A stretch of DNA of 64,000 bases. It comes from Pseudomonas lurida. Its GTDB lineage: Bacteria; Pseudomonadota; Gammaproteobacteria; Pseudomonadales; Pseudomonadaceae. The notes beneath the pieces were generated by a model. That model saw only the letters and a list, made by a program, of their open reading frames with translations, was not told the DNA's origin and made no database searches. The DNA lies in assembly GCF_002563895.1 (NCBI RefSeq), contig NZ_PDJB01000001.1:5873501-5937500 (forward strand), written 5' to 3'. A program made the translations under genes and the position numbers. This document shows positions 28,499-36,956 of the stretch, in pieces. Every line of letters begins with the position of its first letter. The stretch's first letter is position 1.

Positions 28499-29854
28499 AT
28501 GAATGCTCTAGCCCGCCGCGCCGCAGGCCTGCTGTTCAGTACAGTTTGTCTGCCTCTTTCAGCCTTGGCTGCCGACCCACAACCCACCCACGAATTCACC
28601 CTCGACAACGGCCTCAAGGTCGTCGTACGCGAAGATCATCGCGCGCCGGTGGTGGTTTCCCAGGTCTGGTACAAGGTCGGTTCGAGCTACGAAACCCCGG
28701 GCCAGACCGGTTTGTCCCACGCCCTGGAGCACATGATGTTCAAGGGCAGCGCCAAGGTCGGCCCCGGCGAAGCCTCGCTGATCCTGCGCGACCTGGGCGC
28801 TGAAGAGAACGCCTTCACCAGCGACGACTACACCGCTTACTACCAGGTACTGGCCCGTGACCGCCTGGGTGTCGCCTTCGAGCTGGAAGCCGATCGCATG
28901 GCCAGCCTGCGCCTGCCGGCCGACGAGTTCAGCCGCGAGATCGAGGTGATCAAGGAAGAGCGCCGCCTGCGCACCGACGACAACCCGATGTCCAAGGCCT
29001 ACGAGCGCTTCAAGGCCATGGCGTTCCCGGCGAGCGGCTACCACACGCCGACCATCGGCTGGATGGCCGACCTGGATCGCATGAAAGTCGAAGAACTGCG
29101 CCACTGGTACCAATCCTGGTACGTGCCGAACAACGCCACCCTGGTGGTGGTCGGCGACGTCACCCCGGACGAGGTGAAAAACCTGGCCCAGCGCTACTTC
29201 GGCCCAATCCCCAAGCGCGACGTGCCACCGGCAAAGATCCCGATGGAACTGGCCGAGCCCGGCGAGCGCCTGCTGACCATGCATGTGCAGACCCAACTGC
29301 CGAGCGTGATCCTGGGTTTTAACGTCCCTGGCCTGGCCACTGCCGAAGACAAACGTTCGGTGCAGGCCCTGCGCCTGATCTCGGCCTTGCTGGACGGCGG
29401 CTACAGCGCACGCATCTCCGAGCAGCTGGAACGCGGTGAAGAGCTGGTCTCTGCCGCGTCGACCAACTACGACGCCTATACCCGCGGTGACACCCTGTTC
29501 ATGCTGACCGCGACGCCCAACCAGCAGAAGAAAAAGACCGTTGCCCAAGCCGAAGCAGGCCTGTGGCGCCTGCTGGAAGAGCTGAAGACCAAGCCGCCGA
29601 CCGCCGAGGAACTGGAGCGCATCCGTGCCCAGGTCATCGCCGGCCTGGTCTACCAGCGCGACTCCATCACCAGCCAGGCCACGGCCATTGGCTCCCTGGA
29701 GACCGTCGGCCTGTCCTGGAAATTGATGGACACCGAGCTTGCCGACCTGCAAAGCGTGACACCGGAAGATATCCAGAAAGCCGCGCGTACCTATTTCACC
29801 CGCGAACGTCTCAGCGTCGCCCATGTCCTGCCTGAGGAGACCGCTCATGAGTGA
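28499..29854 (+). CDS. M16 zinc metallopeptidase, catalytic subunit-like
   Basis: 451 aa with a signal peptide ending near SALAAD. The inverted zinc motif HALEH is at residues 74-78, with the distal Glu in IKEERR about 76 residues later, so the active site looks complete. Periplasmic by prediction. It overlaps the next M16 gene by 8 bp. Pairs in which one M16 protein has the HXXEH and the other lacks it act as heterodimers in several bacteria. Confidence 0.93.
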   Translation: MNALARRAAGLLFSTVCLPLSALAADPQPTHEFTLDNGLKVVVREDHRAPVVVSQVWYKVGSSYETPGQTGLSHALEHMMFKGSAKVGPGEASLILRDLGAEENAFTSDDYTAYYQVLARDRLGVAFELEADRMASLRLPADEFSREIEVIKEERRLRTDDNPMSKAYERFKAMAFPASGYHTPTIGWMADLDRMKVEELRHWYQSWYVPNNATLVVVGDVTPDEVKNLAQRYFGPIPKRDVPPAKIPMELAEPGERLLTMHVQTQLPSVILGFNVPGLATAEDKRSVQALRLISALLDGGYSARISEQLERGEELVSAASTNYDAYTRGDTLFMLTATPNQQKKKTVAQAEAGLWRLLEELKTKPPTAEELERIRAQVIAGLVYQRDSITSQATAIGSLETVGLSWKLMDTELADLQSVTPEDIQKAARTYFTRERLSVAHVLPEETAHE

Positions 29855-31337
29855 TCGCAAAAGCAGCCGCCTGATCTTCCCCGGCCTGATCGCAGTCACC
29901 CTGATCGCCGCCAGTGCCGTGTACTTCCTGCGCCCGAGCGAGTCCGTCGCCAGCCCGGCGCTGGAAAAAGCCCAATCGAGCAACAAGCTGCAATCCCTGG
30001 CTGAACTGGACGGCAAGGCGCCGACCAATCGCACGCTCGACGTGCAGACCTGGACCACCGCCGAGGGCGCCAAAGTGCTGTTCGTCGAGGCCCATGAACT
30101 ACCGATGTTCGACGTGCGCATCCTGTTCGCCGCCGGCAGCAGCCAGGACGGCAACGTCCCAGGCCTGGCGCTGATGACCAACGCCATGCTCAATGAAGGC
30201 GTGCCGGGCAAGGACGTGAGCCAGATCGCCCGTGACTTCGAAGGCCTGGGCGCGGACTTTGGCAATGGCGCGTACCGCGACATGGCGCTGGTGTCCCTGC
30301 GCAGCCTCAGCGACAGCGACAAACGCGACGCCGCGCTCGCGTTGTTTGACGATGTGATCGGCAAACCCACCTTCCCGGCCGACTCCCTGGCACGGATCAA
30401 GAACCAGATCCTCGCCGGCTTTGAGTACCAGAAGCAGAACCCTGCCAAGCTGGCGAGCCTTGAGCTGTTCAAGCGCCTGTACGGCGACCACCCTTACGCG
30501 CACCCGACCGAAGGCACACCGGAGAGCGTCCCGAAGATTACCCTGGCGCAATTGCAGGCATTCCACGCCAAGGCTTACGCAGCGGGTAACGCGGTGATTG
30601 CAGTGGTTGGCGACCTGACTCGTGCCGAAGCCGAAGCCATGACGGCCAAGGTGTCCGCATCGCTGCCCAAGGGCCCGGCCCTGCCAAAAATCGCCCAACC
30701 GACCGAACCCAAGCCTGGCTTGAGCCGTATCGAGTTTCCGTCCAAGCAGACGCACTTGCTGTTCGCGCAACTGGGCATCGACCGCGCCGACCCGGACTAT
30801 GCCGCCTTGTCGCTGGGTAACCAGATCCTCGGCGGCGGTGGTTTCGGCACCCGCCTGATGAGCGAAGTGCGCGAGAAACGCGGCCTGACCTACGGCGTGT
30901 ACTCCGGCTTCTCGCCGATGCAGGTACGCGGCCCTTTCATGATCAACCTGCAGACCCGCGCCGAAATGAGCGGCGGCACCTTGCGCCTGGTCGAGGATGT
31001 CGTGGCCGACTACCTCAAGACCGGCCCGACGCAAAAAGAGCTGGATGACGCCAAGCGCGAGCTGGCCGGCAGCTTCCCGCTGTCGACCGCCAGCAACGCC
31101 GATATCGTCGGACAGTTGGGCGCCATGGGTTTCTATAACTTGCCGCTGAGCTATCTGGAAGATTTCATGAAACAATCCCAGGCCCTGACTGTAGAGCAGG
31201 TCAAGGCTGCATTGAACAAACACTTGAGCGCCGACAAGATGGTCATCGTGACCGCCGGCCCGACGATTGCGCAAAAGCCACTACCGCCCCCCACTGATAA
31301 ACCTGCCGAGCAGCCGCTCGGGGTTCCGGAGCATTAA
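29847..31337 (+). CDS. M16 peptidase-family protein without zinc site (partner subunit)
   Basis: 496 aa with an N-terminal signal anchor (SSRLIFPGLIAVTLIAASAVYFL). Where HXXEH would be, it reads ALMTNAMLNEG, so it should not bind zinc. It keeps the C-terminal substrate-binding signature GGFGTRLMSEVREKRGLTYGVYSGF, which the first gene lacks. Likely the non-catalytic half of a heterodimeric periplasmic peptidase. ATG 29847 is chosen by the typical anchor sequence; its stop overlaps the rsmD start by 1 bp. Confidence 0.92.
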   Translation: MSDRKSSRLIFPGLIAVTLIAASAVYFLRPSESVASPALEKAQSSNKLQSLAELDGKAPTNRTLDVQTWTTAEGAKVLFVEAHELPMFDVRILFAAGSSQDGNVPGLALMTNAMLNEGVPGKDVSQIARDFEGLGADFGNGAYRDMALVSLRSLSDSDKRDAALALFDDVIGKPTFPADSLARIKNQILAGFEYQKQNPAKLASLELFKRLYGDHPYAHPTEGTPESVPKITLAQLQAFHAKAYAAGNAVIAVVGDLTRAEAEAMTAKVSASLPKGPALPKIAQPTEPKPGLSRIEFPSKQTHLLFAQLGIDRADPDYAALSLGNQILGGGGFGTRLMSEVREKRGLTYGVYSGFSPMQVRGPFMINLQTRAEMSGGTLRLVEDVVADYLKTGPTQKELDDAKRELAGSFPLSTASNADIVGQLGAMGFYNLPLSYLEDFMKQSQALTVEQVKAALNKHLSADKMVIVTAGPTIAQKPLPPPTDKPAEQPLGVPEH

Positions 31338-31945
31338 TGGCCAGTCCATCTCGCCCGAAAAAACCTGTCCACAACGTCCATAACGGCGTGGGCCAGCTGC
31401 GCATCATTGGCGGCGAATGGCGCAGCCGCAAACTGAGCTTCCCCGACGTCGTAGGCCTGCGCCCGACGCCGGACCGCGTGCGTGAAACCCTGTTCAACTG
31501 GCTTGCGCCCTACATTGCAGGCGCCAAGGTACTGGACCCGTTTGCCGGCAGTGGCGCGCTGTTCCTGGAGGCGCTGTCCCGTGGCGCCGCCCTGGGGCAG
31601 GCGCTGGACGCCAGTAATGTGGCTGTTTCCAGCTTAAAGGAACACCTGGGCACCCTGCGCTGCACCACCGGCCAGGTGCAAACCGCCGATGCGTTGCGCT
31701 ACCTGGAAACCCAGCCTGCCAGCGAGTTCGACGTCGTATTCCTCGACCCGCCGTTCAACCAGAACCTGCTGCCGACCGTGTGCGCATTGCTGGAAGAACG
31801 CCAATGGCTGGCGCCGGATGCGTGGATCTACACTGAAAGCGAGACGGCGCCCTCCACCCTGGGCTTGCCGGCATCATGGCGCCTGCACCGGGAACAGAAG
31901 TCCGGGCGGGTGTACTACGCGTTATGGCAACGCAGCGCCGCCTGA
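31337..31945 (+). CDS. rsmD: 16S rRNA (guanine966-N2)-methyltransferase
   Basis: 202 aa. GGEWRSRKLSFP and LRPTPDRVRETLFNWL precede the SAM motif VLDPFAGSGALFLEALSRGA; catalytic FLDPPFNQ follows. Methylates G966 in the small ribosomal subunit. Overlaps the M16 gene stop. Confidence 0.95.
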   Translation: MASPSRPKKPVHNVHNGVGQLRIIGGEWRSRKLSFPDVVGLRPTPDRVRETLFNWLAPYIAGAKVLDPFAGSGALFLEALSRGAALGQALDASNVAVSSLKEHLGTLRCTTGQVQTADALRYLETQPASEFDVVFLDPPFNQNLLPTVCALLEERQWLAPDAWIYTESETAPSTLGLPASWRLHREQKSGRVYYALWQRSAA

Positions 31946-31984
31946 CCTGCAGGCGAGAGCTTTTGTGGTACCACCGAGATCTGC

Positions 31985-32980
31985 ATGAACCCTTGCGCTA
32001 ACAACTTCACTCCCGCCTTTGGCCTCGGCAACCCTCACCTGCAAACGCTGTGGGGGCCGCTGTGGCGCCCCACCACCCACATCGAACGCCAACGCGAACG
32101 CCTGTGGCTGGCGGATGGCGACTTTCTCGATATCGACTGGCACGGCCCGCATGACGCGCAAGCGCCATTGGTGCTGGTGCTGCACGGGTTGACCGGCTCC
32201 TCCAACTCGCCCTACGTGGCCGGCCTGCAAAAGGTCCTTGCCGCTCAAGGCTGGGCCAGCGCCGCGTTGAACTGGCGCGGCTGCTCGGGCGAACCGAATC
32301 TGTTGGCACGCAGTTATCACTCCGGCGCAAGCGAAGACCTGGCTGCGACGATTGCCCACCTGCAGGCCAAGCGGCCGTTGGCCCCCCTGTATGCCGTGGG
32401 TTATTCACTGGGCGGCAATGTGCTGCTCAAGCATCTGGGAGAAACCGGCGCGGCCTCCGGGCTAAAAGGCGCGGCGGCCGTGTCGGTGCCCTTTCGCCTC
32501 GACCAGTGTGCGGACCGTATCGGCCTGGGCTTTTCGCGGGTTTACCAGAAGCATTTCATGCGTGAAATGCTGGCGTATATCCGCGTCAAGCAAAGCCGTT
32601 TTCTGCAGGACGGGCGGGCAGATGGGCTCAAGACCCTCGAAGCCCTGGGCTCACTGGAGAAAATGCGTACGTTCTGGGACTTCGACGGTCGGGTCACTGC
32701 GCCGTTGCACGGATTCTTGAGTGCCGAGGACTATTACCGCCGCGCGTCGAGCCGCTATTACCTGGGTGACATCCGCGCTCCAACCCTCATCATCCAGGCG
32801 GCCGATGACCCGTTTGTGTTTGCCCACAGCCTGCCCGAAGCGAGTGAACTGTCGGCGTGCACTGAGTTTGAGTTGCTGGCAAAGGGGGGGCACGTGGGGT
32901 TTGTGGAGGGTTCGTTGAGACGACCGGGTTACTACCTGGAACGTCGCATTCCTCAATGGCTGCTGGCACAACACGGTTAA
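31985..32980 (+). CDS. YheT-type alpha/beta hydrolase
   Basis: 331 aa. Begins with the family segment NPHLQTLWGPL; the nucleophile is in VGYSLGGNVLLKHLGE and the C-terminal His in KGGHVGFVEG, with an Asp in AADDPFV. Substrate unknown; the family includes predicted esterases. It follows rsmD by 39 bp, probably co-transcribed. Confidence 0.92.
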   Translation: MNPCANNFTPAFGLGNPHLQTLWGPLWRPTTHIERQRERLWLADGDFLDIDWHGPHDAQAPLVLVLHGLTGSSNSPYVAGLQKVLAAQGWASAALNWRGCSGEPNLLARSYHSGASEDLAATIAHLQAKRPLAPLYAVGYSLGGNVLLKHLGETGAASGLKGAAAVSVPFRLDQCADRIGLGFSRVYQKHFMREMLAYIRVKQSRFLQDGRADGLKTLEALGSLEKMRTFWDFDGRVTAPLHGFLSAEDYYRRASSRYYLGDIRAPTLIIQAADDPFVFAHSLPEASELSACTEFELLAKGGHVGFVEGSLRRPGYYLERRIPQWLLAQHG

Positions 32981-32983
32981 ACA

Positions 32984-33071
32984 ATGTGCAAGCTGGCCTG
33001 CCCGCGATGAGGGCGTGCCAGCAAGCTCATGGTTGGCTGACACGCCGCTATCGCAGGCAAGCCAGCTCCCG
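32984..33071. repeat. REP doublet between YheT-type gene and sulfurtransferase
   Basis: A degenerate left arm (GTGCAAGCTGGCCTGCCCGCGAT) faces ATCGCAGGCAAGCCAGCTCCCGC, with GGCGTG and CACGCC pairing inside. Convergent junction. Confidence 0.8.
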
Positions 33072-33100
33072 CCTTTGATTGGGTCTACCCCTCAATCGAG

Positions 33101-33955
33101 TCAGTCGCCTGTGGCGATTTCACGCTGTGGATCGGTAATCCACTCGCTCCACGACCCCGCATACAACTTGCCCAACGGATATCCCGCCAGGCTCAGGGCG
33201 AACAGGTTGTGACACGCCGTCACGCCCGAACCGCAATACGCCACCAGTTCATCCGGCGAGCGCCCCTGCAATTGAGCGGCGAAGCGTTGCTTGAGTTGCT
33301 CGGCTGGCAGGAAGCGGCCGTCACTGCCGAGGTTTTCATTGAAAGCCGCGCACTGCGCACCCGGAATGTGGCCGGCAACCGGGTCGATGGGCTCCACTTC
33401 CCCGCGAAAGCGCGGTTGGGCGCGGGCATCGATCAGGGTCAAGCCAGGTTGGCCCAGGCGTTTTTGCAGATGCTCGGCATCCAGCACCAGGCGATTGTCC
33501 GGTGTACCGACAAAGCTGCCCGGCTCGATCACCGGCGCGTCCAGGCTCAACGGAAAACCCGCCGCGTGCCAGGCCTTGAGGCCGCCATCCAGGATAAACA
33601 CGCCGTCACGCTTGCCCAGCCAGGCCAGCAACCACCAGGCGCGGGCGGCATAGGCGCCGGGGCCGTCATCGTAGAGCACCACGTCGGTGTCGGCGTTGAT
33701 ACCCCAGGCGCGCAATTGCTCGGCGAAGGTGTGGGCGGCTGGCAACGGGTGACGGCCAGTCACGCCCTTGGTCACCGGGCCGCTGAGGTGGCGCTCCAGG
33801 TCGGCATACTGCGCGCCCTCGATATGCCCTTCGGCATAGCTGCAGAGTCCGTAATCCGGGTCCTCCAGGGCAAAACGGCAATCCAGTATCACCCACCCGC
33901 CGGCCTTCTGGCGTTCGGCCAGTTGCTGGGGGCTGATCAGTTGGGCAAGCGGCAT
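33101..33955 (-). CDS. sseA: 3-mercaptopyruvate-type sulfurtransferase (tandem rhodanese)
   Basis: 284 aa with two rhodanese domains; the catalytic Cys231 is in the second one, in the loop CGSGVTA, which is typical of mercaptopyruvate sulfurtransferase rather than thiosulfate rhodanese. N-terminal domain reads WVILDCRF and VVLYDDGPG without a catalytic Cys loop. Transfers sulfur to thiols or cyanide. Lies 33 bp downstream of the TetR gene on the same strand. Confidence 0.92.
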   Translation of the reverse strand: MPLAQLISPQQLAERQKAGGWVILDCRFALEDPDYGLCSYAEGHIEGAQYADLERHLSGPVTKGVTGRHPLPAAHTFAEQLRAWGINADTDVVLYDDGPGAYAARAWWLLAWLGKRDGVFILDGGLKAWHAAGFPLSLDAPVIEPGSFVGTPDNRLVLDAEHLQKRLGQPGLTLIDARAQPRFRGEVEPIDPVAGHIPGAQCAAFNENLGSDGRFLPAEQLKQRFAAQLQGRSPDELVAYCGSGVTACHNLFALSLAGYPLGKLYAGSWSEWITDPQREIATGD

Positions 33956-33988
33956 GACGGACTCCTATGAACAGATTCGGGAAAGGTC

Positions 33989-34660
33989 CTACTTCACTTC
34001 TTCCAATGCCTGATTCAACGGCACGTAAAATTCTTTGAACAAGGCATCCACTGCATCCTTCGCCTGGGGCGTGACGAAACCCGCCTCCAGTACCAGCACC
34101 TGATACACCCCACGCTTGATCGCCTCGGCGCTCAAGTGGGCGGAATTTTCATTGGTGGTGCACAAAAAACGCACCCAGGAGGTGAGGATGATCCAGGCAT
34201 TGAGGGTCAGGGCCTCGGTTTGCACCGGGTCCATGTTGAGAATGCCGGCGTCGACAAACCCTTGGTAGATAGCGCCGCCCTGGACCAGGCAGCGCTGGGA
34301 AAAACGCCGATAGCCGGTAGCCAGTTCCGGGTCGCTTTCCAGCAGGTGCTCAAGGTCGCGATGCAGGAAGCGGTAGCGCCACATGCCGGCCAATACCGCC
34401 TGCAGATAGAAGCGCTTGTCTTCGACCGTGACCGCGCGGCCCTGGGGCGGGCGCAGGAAACTGTCCACCAGGGCTTCGTATTCGCGAAACAACACGGCGA
34501 TGATCGCCTGCTTGTTGGGGAAGTGGTAGTACAGGTTGCCCGGCGAAATTTCCATATGGGCGGCAATATGGTTGGTGCTCACACTGCGCTCGCCCTGCTG
34601 GTTAAAAAGCTCCAGGCTGGTTTGCACAATGCGCTCGCTGGTCTTTACTCGTGGTGCCAT
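33989..34660 (-). CDS. TetR family transcriptional regulator
   Basis: 223 aa. The N-terminal helix-turn-helix (SVSTNHIAAHMEISPGNLYYHFPNKQAII, residues ~25-53) is standard; the C-terminal ligand domain matches no regulator that I can name. It is divergent from the aldehyde dehydrogenase, across a 146-bp region with a perfect palindrome over the promoter, so it probably represses that module. Corresponds in position to PA0367. Confidence 0.9.
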   Translation of the reverse strand: MAPRVKTSERIVQTSLELFNQQGERSVSTNHIAAHMEISPGNLYYHFPNKQAIIAVLFREYEALVDSFLRPPQGRAVTVEDKRFYLQAVLAGMWRYRFLHRDLEHLLESDPELATGYRRFSQRCLVQGGAIYQGFVDAGILNMDPVQTEALTLNAWIILTSWVRFLCTTNENSAHLSAEAIKRGVYQVLVLEAGFVTPQAKDAVDALFKEFYVPLNQALEEVK

Positions 34661-34743
34661 AGGGGATCAGCTTCTGTACACGTGATGGGGCATCTTACGG
34701 GCTATTCTTGCAGGGATAAATCCGCATATCGGCGTAATGCCAT

Positions 34744-34772
34744 TTGACAATTTAGAGTATTAACTCTAAAAA
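34744..34772 (+). promoter_or_regulatory. Candidate promoter and TetR operator of the aldehyde dehydrogenase module
   Basis: TTGACA at 34744-34749 is an exact -35. TAAAAA at 34767-34772 is a fair -10 with a 17-bp spacer. Nearly filling the spacer is TTTAGAGT-N4-ACTCTAAA (34751-34770), with perfect 8-bp arms, the expected placement for a TetR repressor site. Confidence 0.65.
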
Positions 34773-34806
34773 TCCAGGCAGACCTATAACAATCGGGAAC
34801 GCCGCC

Positions 34807-36234
34807 ATGTCTGCCAACGTTGCCTACCTGCAAGATTCACAGGCGCTGGATCAACTCCAGGCCCTGTTCGACACCCAGCGTCGTGCCTACGCTGCCAACC
34901 CTATGCCGCCGGCCGCACAGCGCCAGCAATGGCTCAAGGCCCTGCGCGACCTGCTCAGCGACGAGCGCCAGGCGCTGATCAATGCGATCAGCCAGGATTT
35001 CAGCCACCGCAGCGCAGACGAAACCCTGTTCGCCGAACTGATGCCCAGCCTGCACGGCATTCACTATGCCAGTAAGCACCTGAAGGGCTGGATGAAACCC
35101 TCCCGGCGCGCTGTAGGCATCGCCTTCCAACCCGCTTCGGCCAAGGTTATCTATCAACCGTTGGGCGTGGTCGGGGTGATCGTGCCCTGGAACTACCCGT
35201 TGTACCTGGCCATTGGCCCATTGGTCGGCGCCCTCGCCGCCGGCAACCGGGTGATGCTCAAGCTCAGCGAATCCACCCCCGCCACCGGCGAGCTGCTCAA
35301 GTCACTGCTGGCAAAAATCTTCCCCGAGGACCTGGTGTGCGTGGTGCTGGGTGAAGCCGAAGTGGGCATGGCCTTCTCCAAGCTGCCCTTCGATCACCTG
35401 TTGTTTACCGGCGCCACCAGCATTGGCAAGCACGTGATGCGCGCGGCGGCAGAACATCTCACACCGGTCACCCTGGAGTTGGGCGGCAAGTCGCCCGCCA
35501 TCGTGTCTGCCGATGTACCGCTCAAGGACGCCGCCGAGCGTATCGCCTTCGGCAAGGCGTTGAATGCAGGCCAGACCTGCGTCGCCCCCGACTATGTGCT
35601 GGTGCCGGAAGACCGTGTCGACGCGTTCGTTGAGGCCTACACCAACGCTGTTCGCGGGTTTTACCCGACCCTGGCGGACAACCCGGACTACACCGCTATC
35701 ATCAACGAACGGCAACTCGCGCGGCTGAATGCCTACGTCAAGGACGCCACCGATAAAGGCGCCACCCTGATCCCGCTGTACGACCAGGGCCAGGCGCGGC
35801 GCATGGCCCACAGCCTGTTGCTGAATGTCAGCGATGACATGACCGTGATGCAGGACGAGATCTTCGGCCCAGTGCTGCCGATCGTGCCGTATCGAGGGCT
35901 CGACCAGGCCTTTGCCTACATCAACCAGCGCCCTCGCCCGCTGGCCCTATATTACTTCGGCTACAACAAGGGCGAGCAAAACCGCGTGCTCCACGAAACC
36001 CATTCCGGTGGCGTGTGCCTGAACGACACCCTGCTGCACGTGGCCCAGGACGACATGCCATTTGGCGGCATCGGCCCGTCGGGCATGGGCCACTACCACG
36101 GCCATGAAGGCTTCCTCACCTTCAGCAAAGCCAAGGGCGTGCTGGTGAAACAGCGCCTGAACGCCGCGAAGTTGATCTACCCGCCCTACGGCAAATCGAT
36201 CCAGAAGTTGATCCAAAAGCTGTTCATTCGCTGA
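34807..36234 (+). CDS. calB: Coniferyl aldehyde dehydrogenase-like aldehyde dehydrogenase
   Basis: 475 aa ALDH. Cofactor/substrate segments PWNYPLYL, LELGGKSPAI with general-base Glu224, and nucleophile Cys258 in NAGQTCVAPDYV are intact. The PDYV variant after the Cys and total length match the coniferyl/long-chain fatty aldehyde type. It would oxidise the aldehyde product of the neighbouring GMC enzyme to the acid. The substrate is not proven and the symbol is by family likeness. Confidence 0.85.
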   Translation: MSANVAYLQDSQALDQLQALFDTQRRAYAANPMPPAAQRQQWLKALRDLLSDERQALINAISQDFSHRSADETLFAELMPSLHGIHYASKHLKGWMKPSRRAVGIAFQPASAKVIYQPLGVVGVIVPWNYPLYLAIGPLVGALAAGNRVMLKLSESTPATGELLKSLLAKIFPEDLVCVVLGEAEVGMAFSKLPFDHLLFTGATSIGKHVMRAAAEHLTPVTLELGGKSPAIVSADVPLKDAAERIAFGKALNAGQTCVAPDYVLVPEDRVDAFVEAYTNAVRGFYPTLADNPDYTAIINERQLARLNAYVKDATDKGATLIPLYDQGQARRMAHSLLLNVSDDMTVMQDEIFGPVLPIVPYRGLDQAFAYINQRPRPLALYYFGYNKGEQNRVLHETHSGGVCLNDTLLHVAQDDMPFGGIGPSGMGHYHGHEGFLTFSKAKGVLVKQRLNAAKLIYPPYGKSIQKLIQKLFIR

Positions 36235-36262
36235 AACCGCCACCCACGGGATAACAATAACA

Positions 36263-36808
36263 ATGAACCCTAGCCTGACTGATTCACCCGCACTGTCGCG
36301 GCGCGGCGTCTTGAAAATCGGCCTGTGCGCCAGCGCGTTCCTGGCCACCGCCGGGTTGGGCGCCAGCCTCAGCGGTTGCTCCAGCAGTACCCCGGCCAGT
36401 GGCTTTGCCATGTTGCGCAGCAGTGACTTGCCGTTCTTGCGCGCGGTGATCCCGGTGCTGCTAGAGGGCGTGGCCAGCGCCCAGGAAGTCGCCAGCGGGA
36501 TTGAAGACACGCTTGAAAAGCTCGACTTCAGCCTGCAACGCCTGTCGCCGGAGATGTTCAAGCTCACCCAGCAACTGTTCGATGTACTGGGCATGGGCAT
36601 CACCCGAGGACCGTTGACCGGGATCTGGGGCAGTTGGGAAAACGCCAGCAGTGAACAGATCCGCAACTTCCTGCACCGCTGGGAAAACAGCTACCTGAAC
36701 CTGCTGCGGATGGGCCAGGGCTCGTTGCTCAAGCTGGTGATCATGGCCTGGTACTTCCAGCCGGCGTCCTGGGCCCATTGCGGCTACCCCGGGCCGCCGA
36801 AGGTCTAG
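36263..36808 (+). CDS. Tat-exported lipoprotein, small-subunit-like partner of a GMC dehydrogenase
   Basis: 181 aa. The N-terminus has a twin-arginine signal S12-R-R-G-V-L-K, a hydrophobic stretch and a lipobox LSGC with Cys39. The rest is helical (QEVASGIEDTLEKLDFSLQRLS, RNFLHRWENSYLNLLRMG) and resembles the gluconate 2-dehydrogenase subunit 3 family. Such subunits carry the Tat signal and pilot the flavoprotein subunit outward. Lies 28 bp after the ALDH and 148 bp before the GMC gene. Confidence 0.8.
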   Translation: MNPSLTDSPALSRRGVLKIGLCASAFLATAGLGASLSGCSSSTPASGFAMLRSSDLPFLRAVIPVLLEGVASAQEVASGIEDTLEKLDFSLQRLSPEMFKLTQQLFDVLGMGITRGPLTGIWGSWENASSEQIRNFLHRWENSYLNLLRMGQGSLLKLVIMAWYFQPASWAHCGYPGPPKV

Positions 36809-36828
36809 CCTTGATGACCCGATCAGAA

Positions 36829-36919
36829 ATGTGGGAGCGGTTTCGCTCGCGAAAGCGGTGGATCAGCCACACCGGTGTCGACTGACACGCTGCATTCGCG
36901 AGCAAGCCCGCGCCCACAT
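36829..36919. repeat. REP doublet between the Tat lipoprotein and GMC genes
   Basis: ATGTGGGAGCGGTTTCGCTCGCGAA on the left faces TTCGCGAGCAAGCCCGCGCCCACAT; the core GGTGGATCAGCCAC and GTCGACTGACAC matches the copy at 24093. Unusual in lying between two genes of the same direction. Confidence 0.88.
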
Positions 36920-36956
36920 TGACCACAACTTCGTACAAAAATAAGAGTGCATTCCT

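Noticed and set aside
28559..30472. A 637-codon minus-strand frame spanning both M16 genes
   Set aside because: It crosses two well-supported overlapping genes on the other strand and has no domain.
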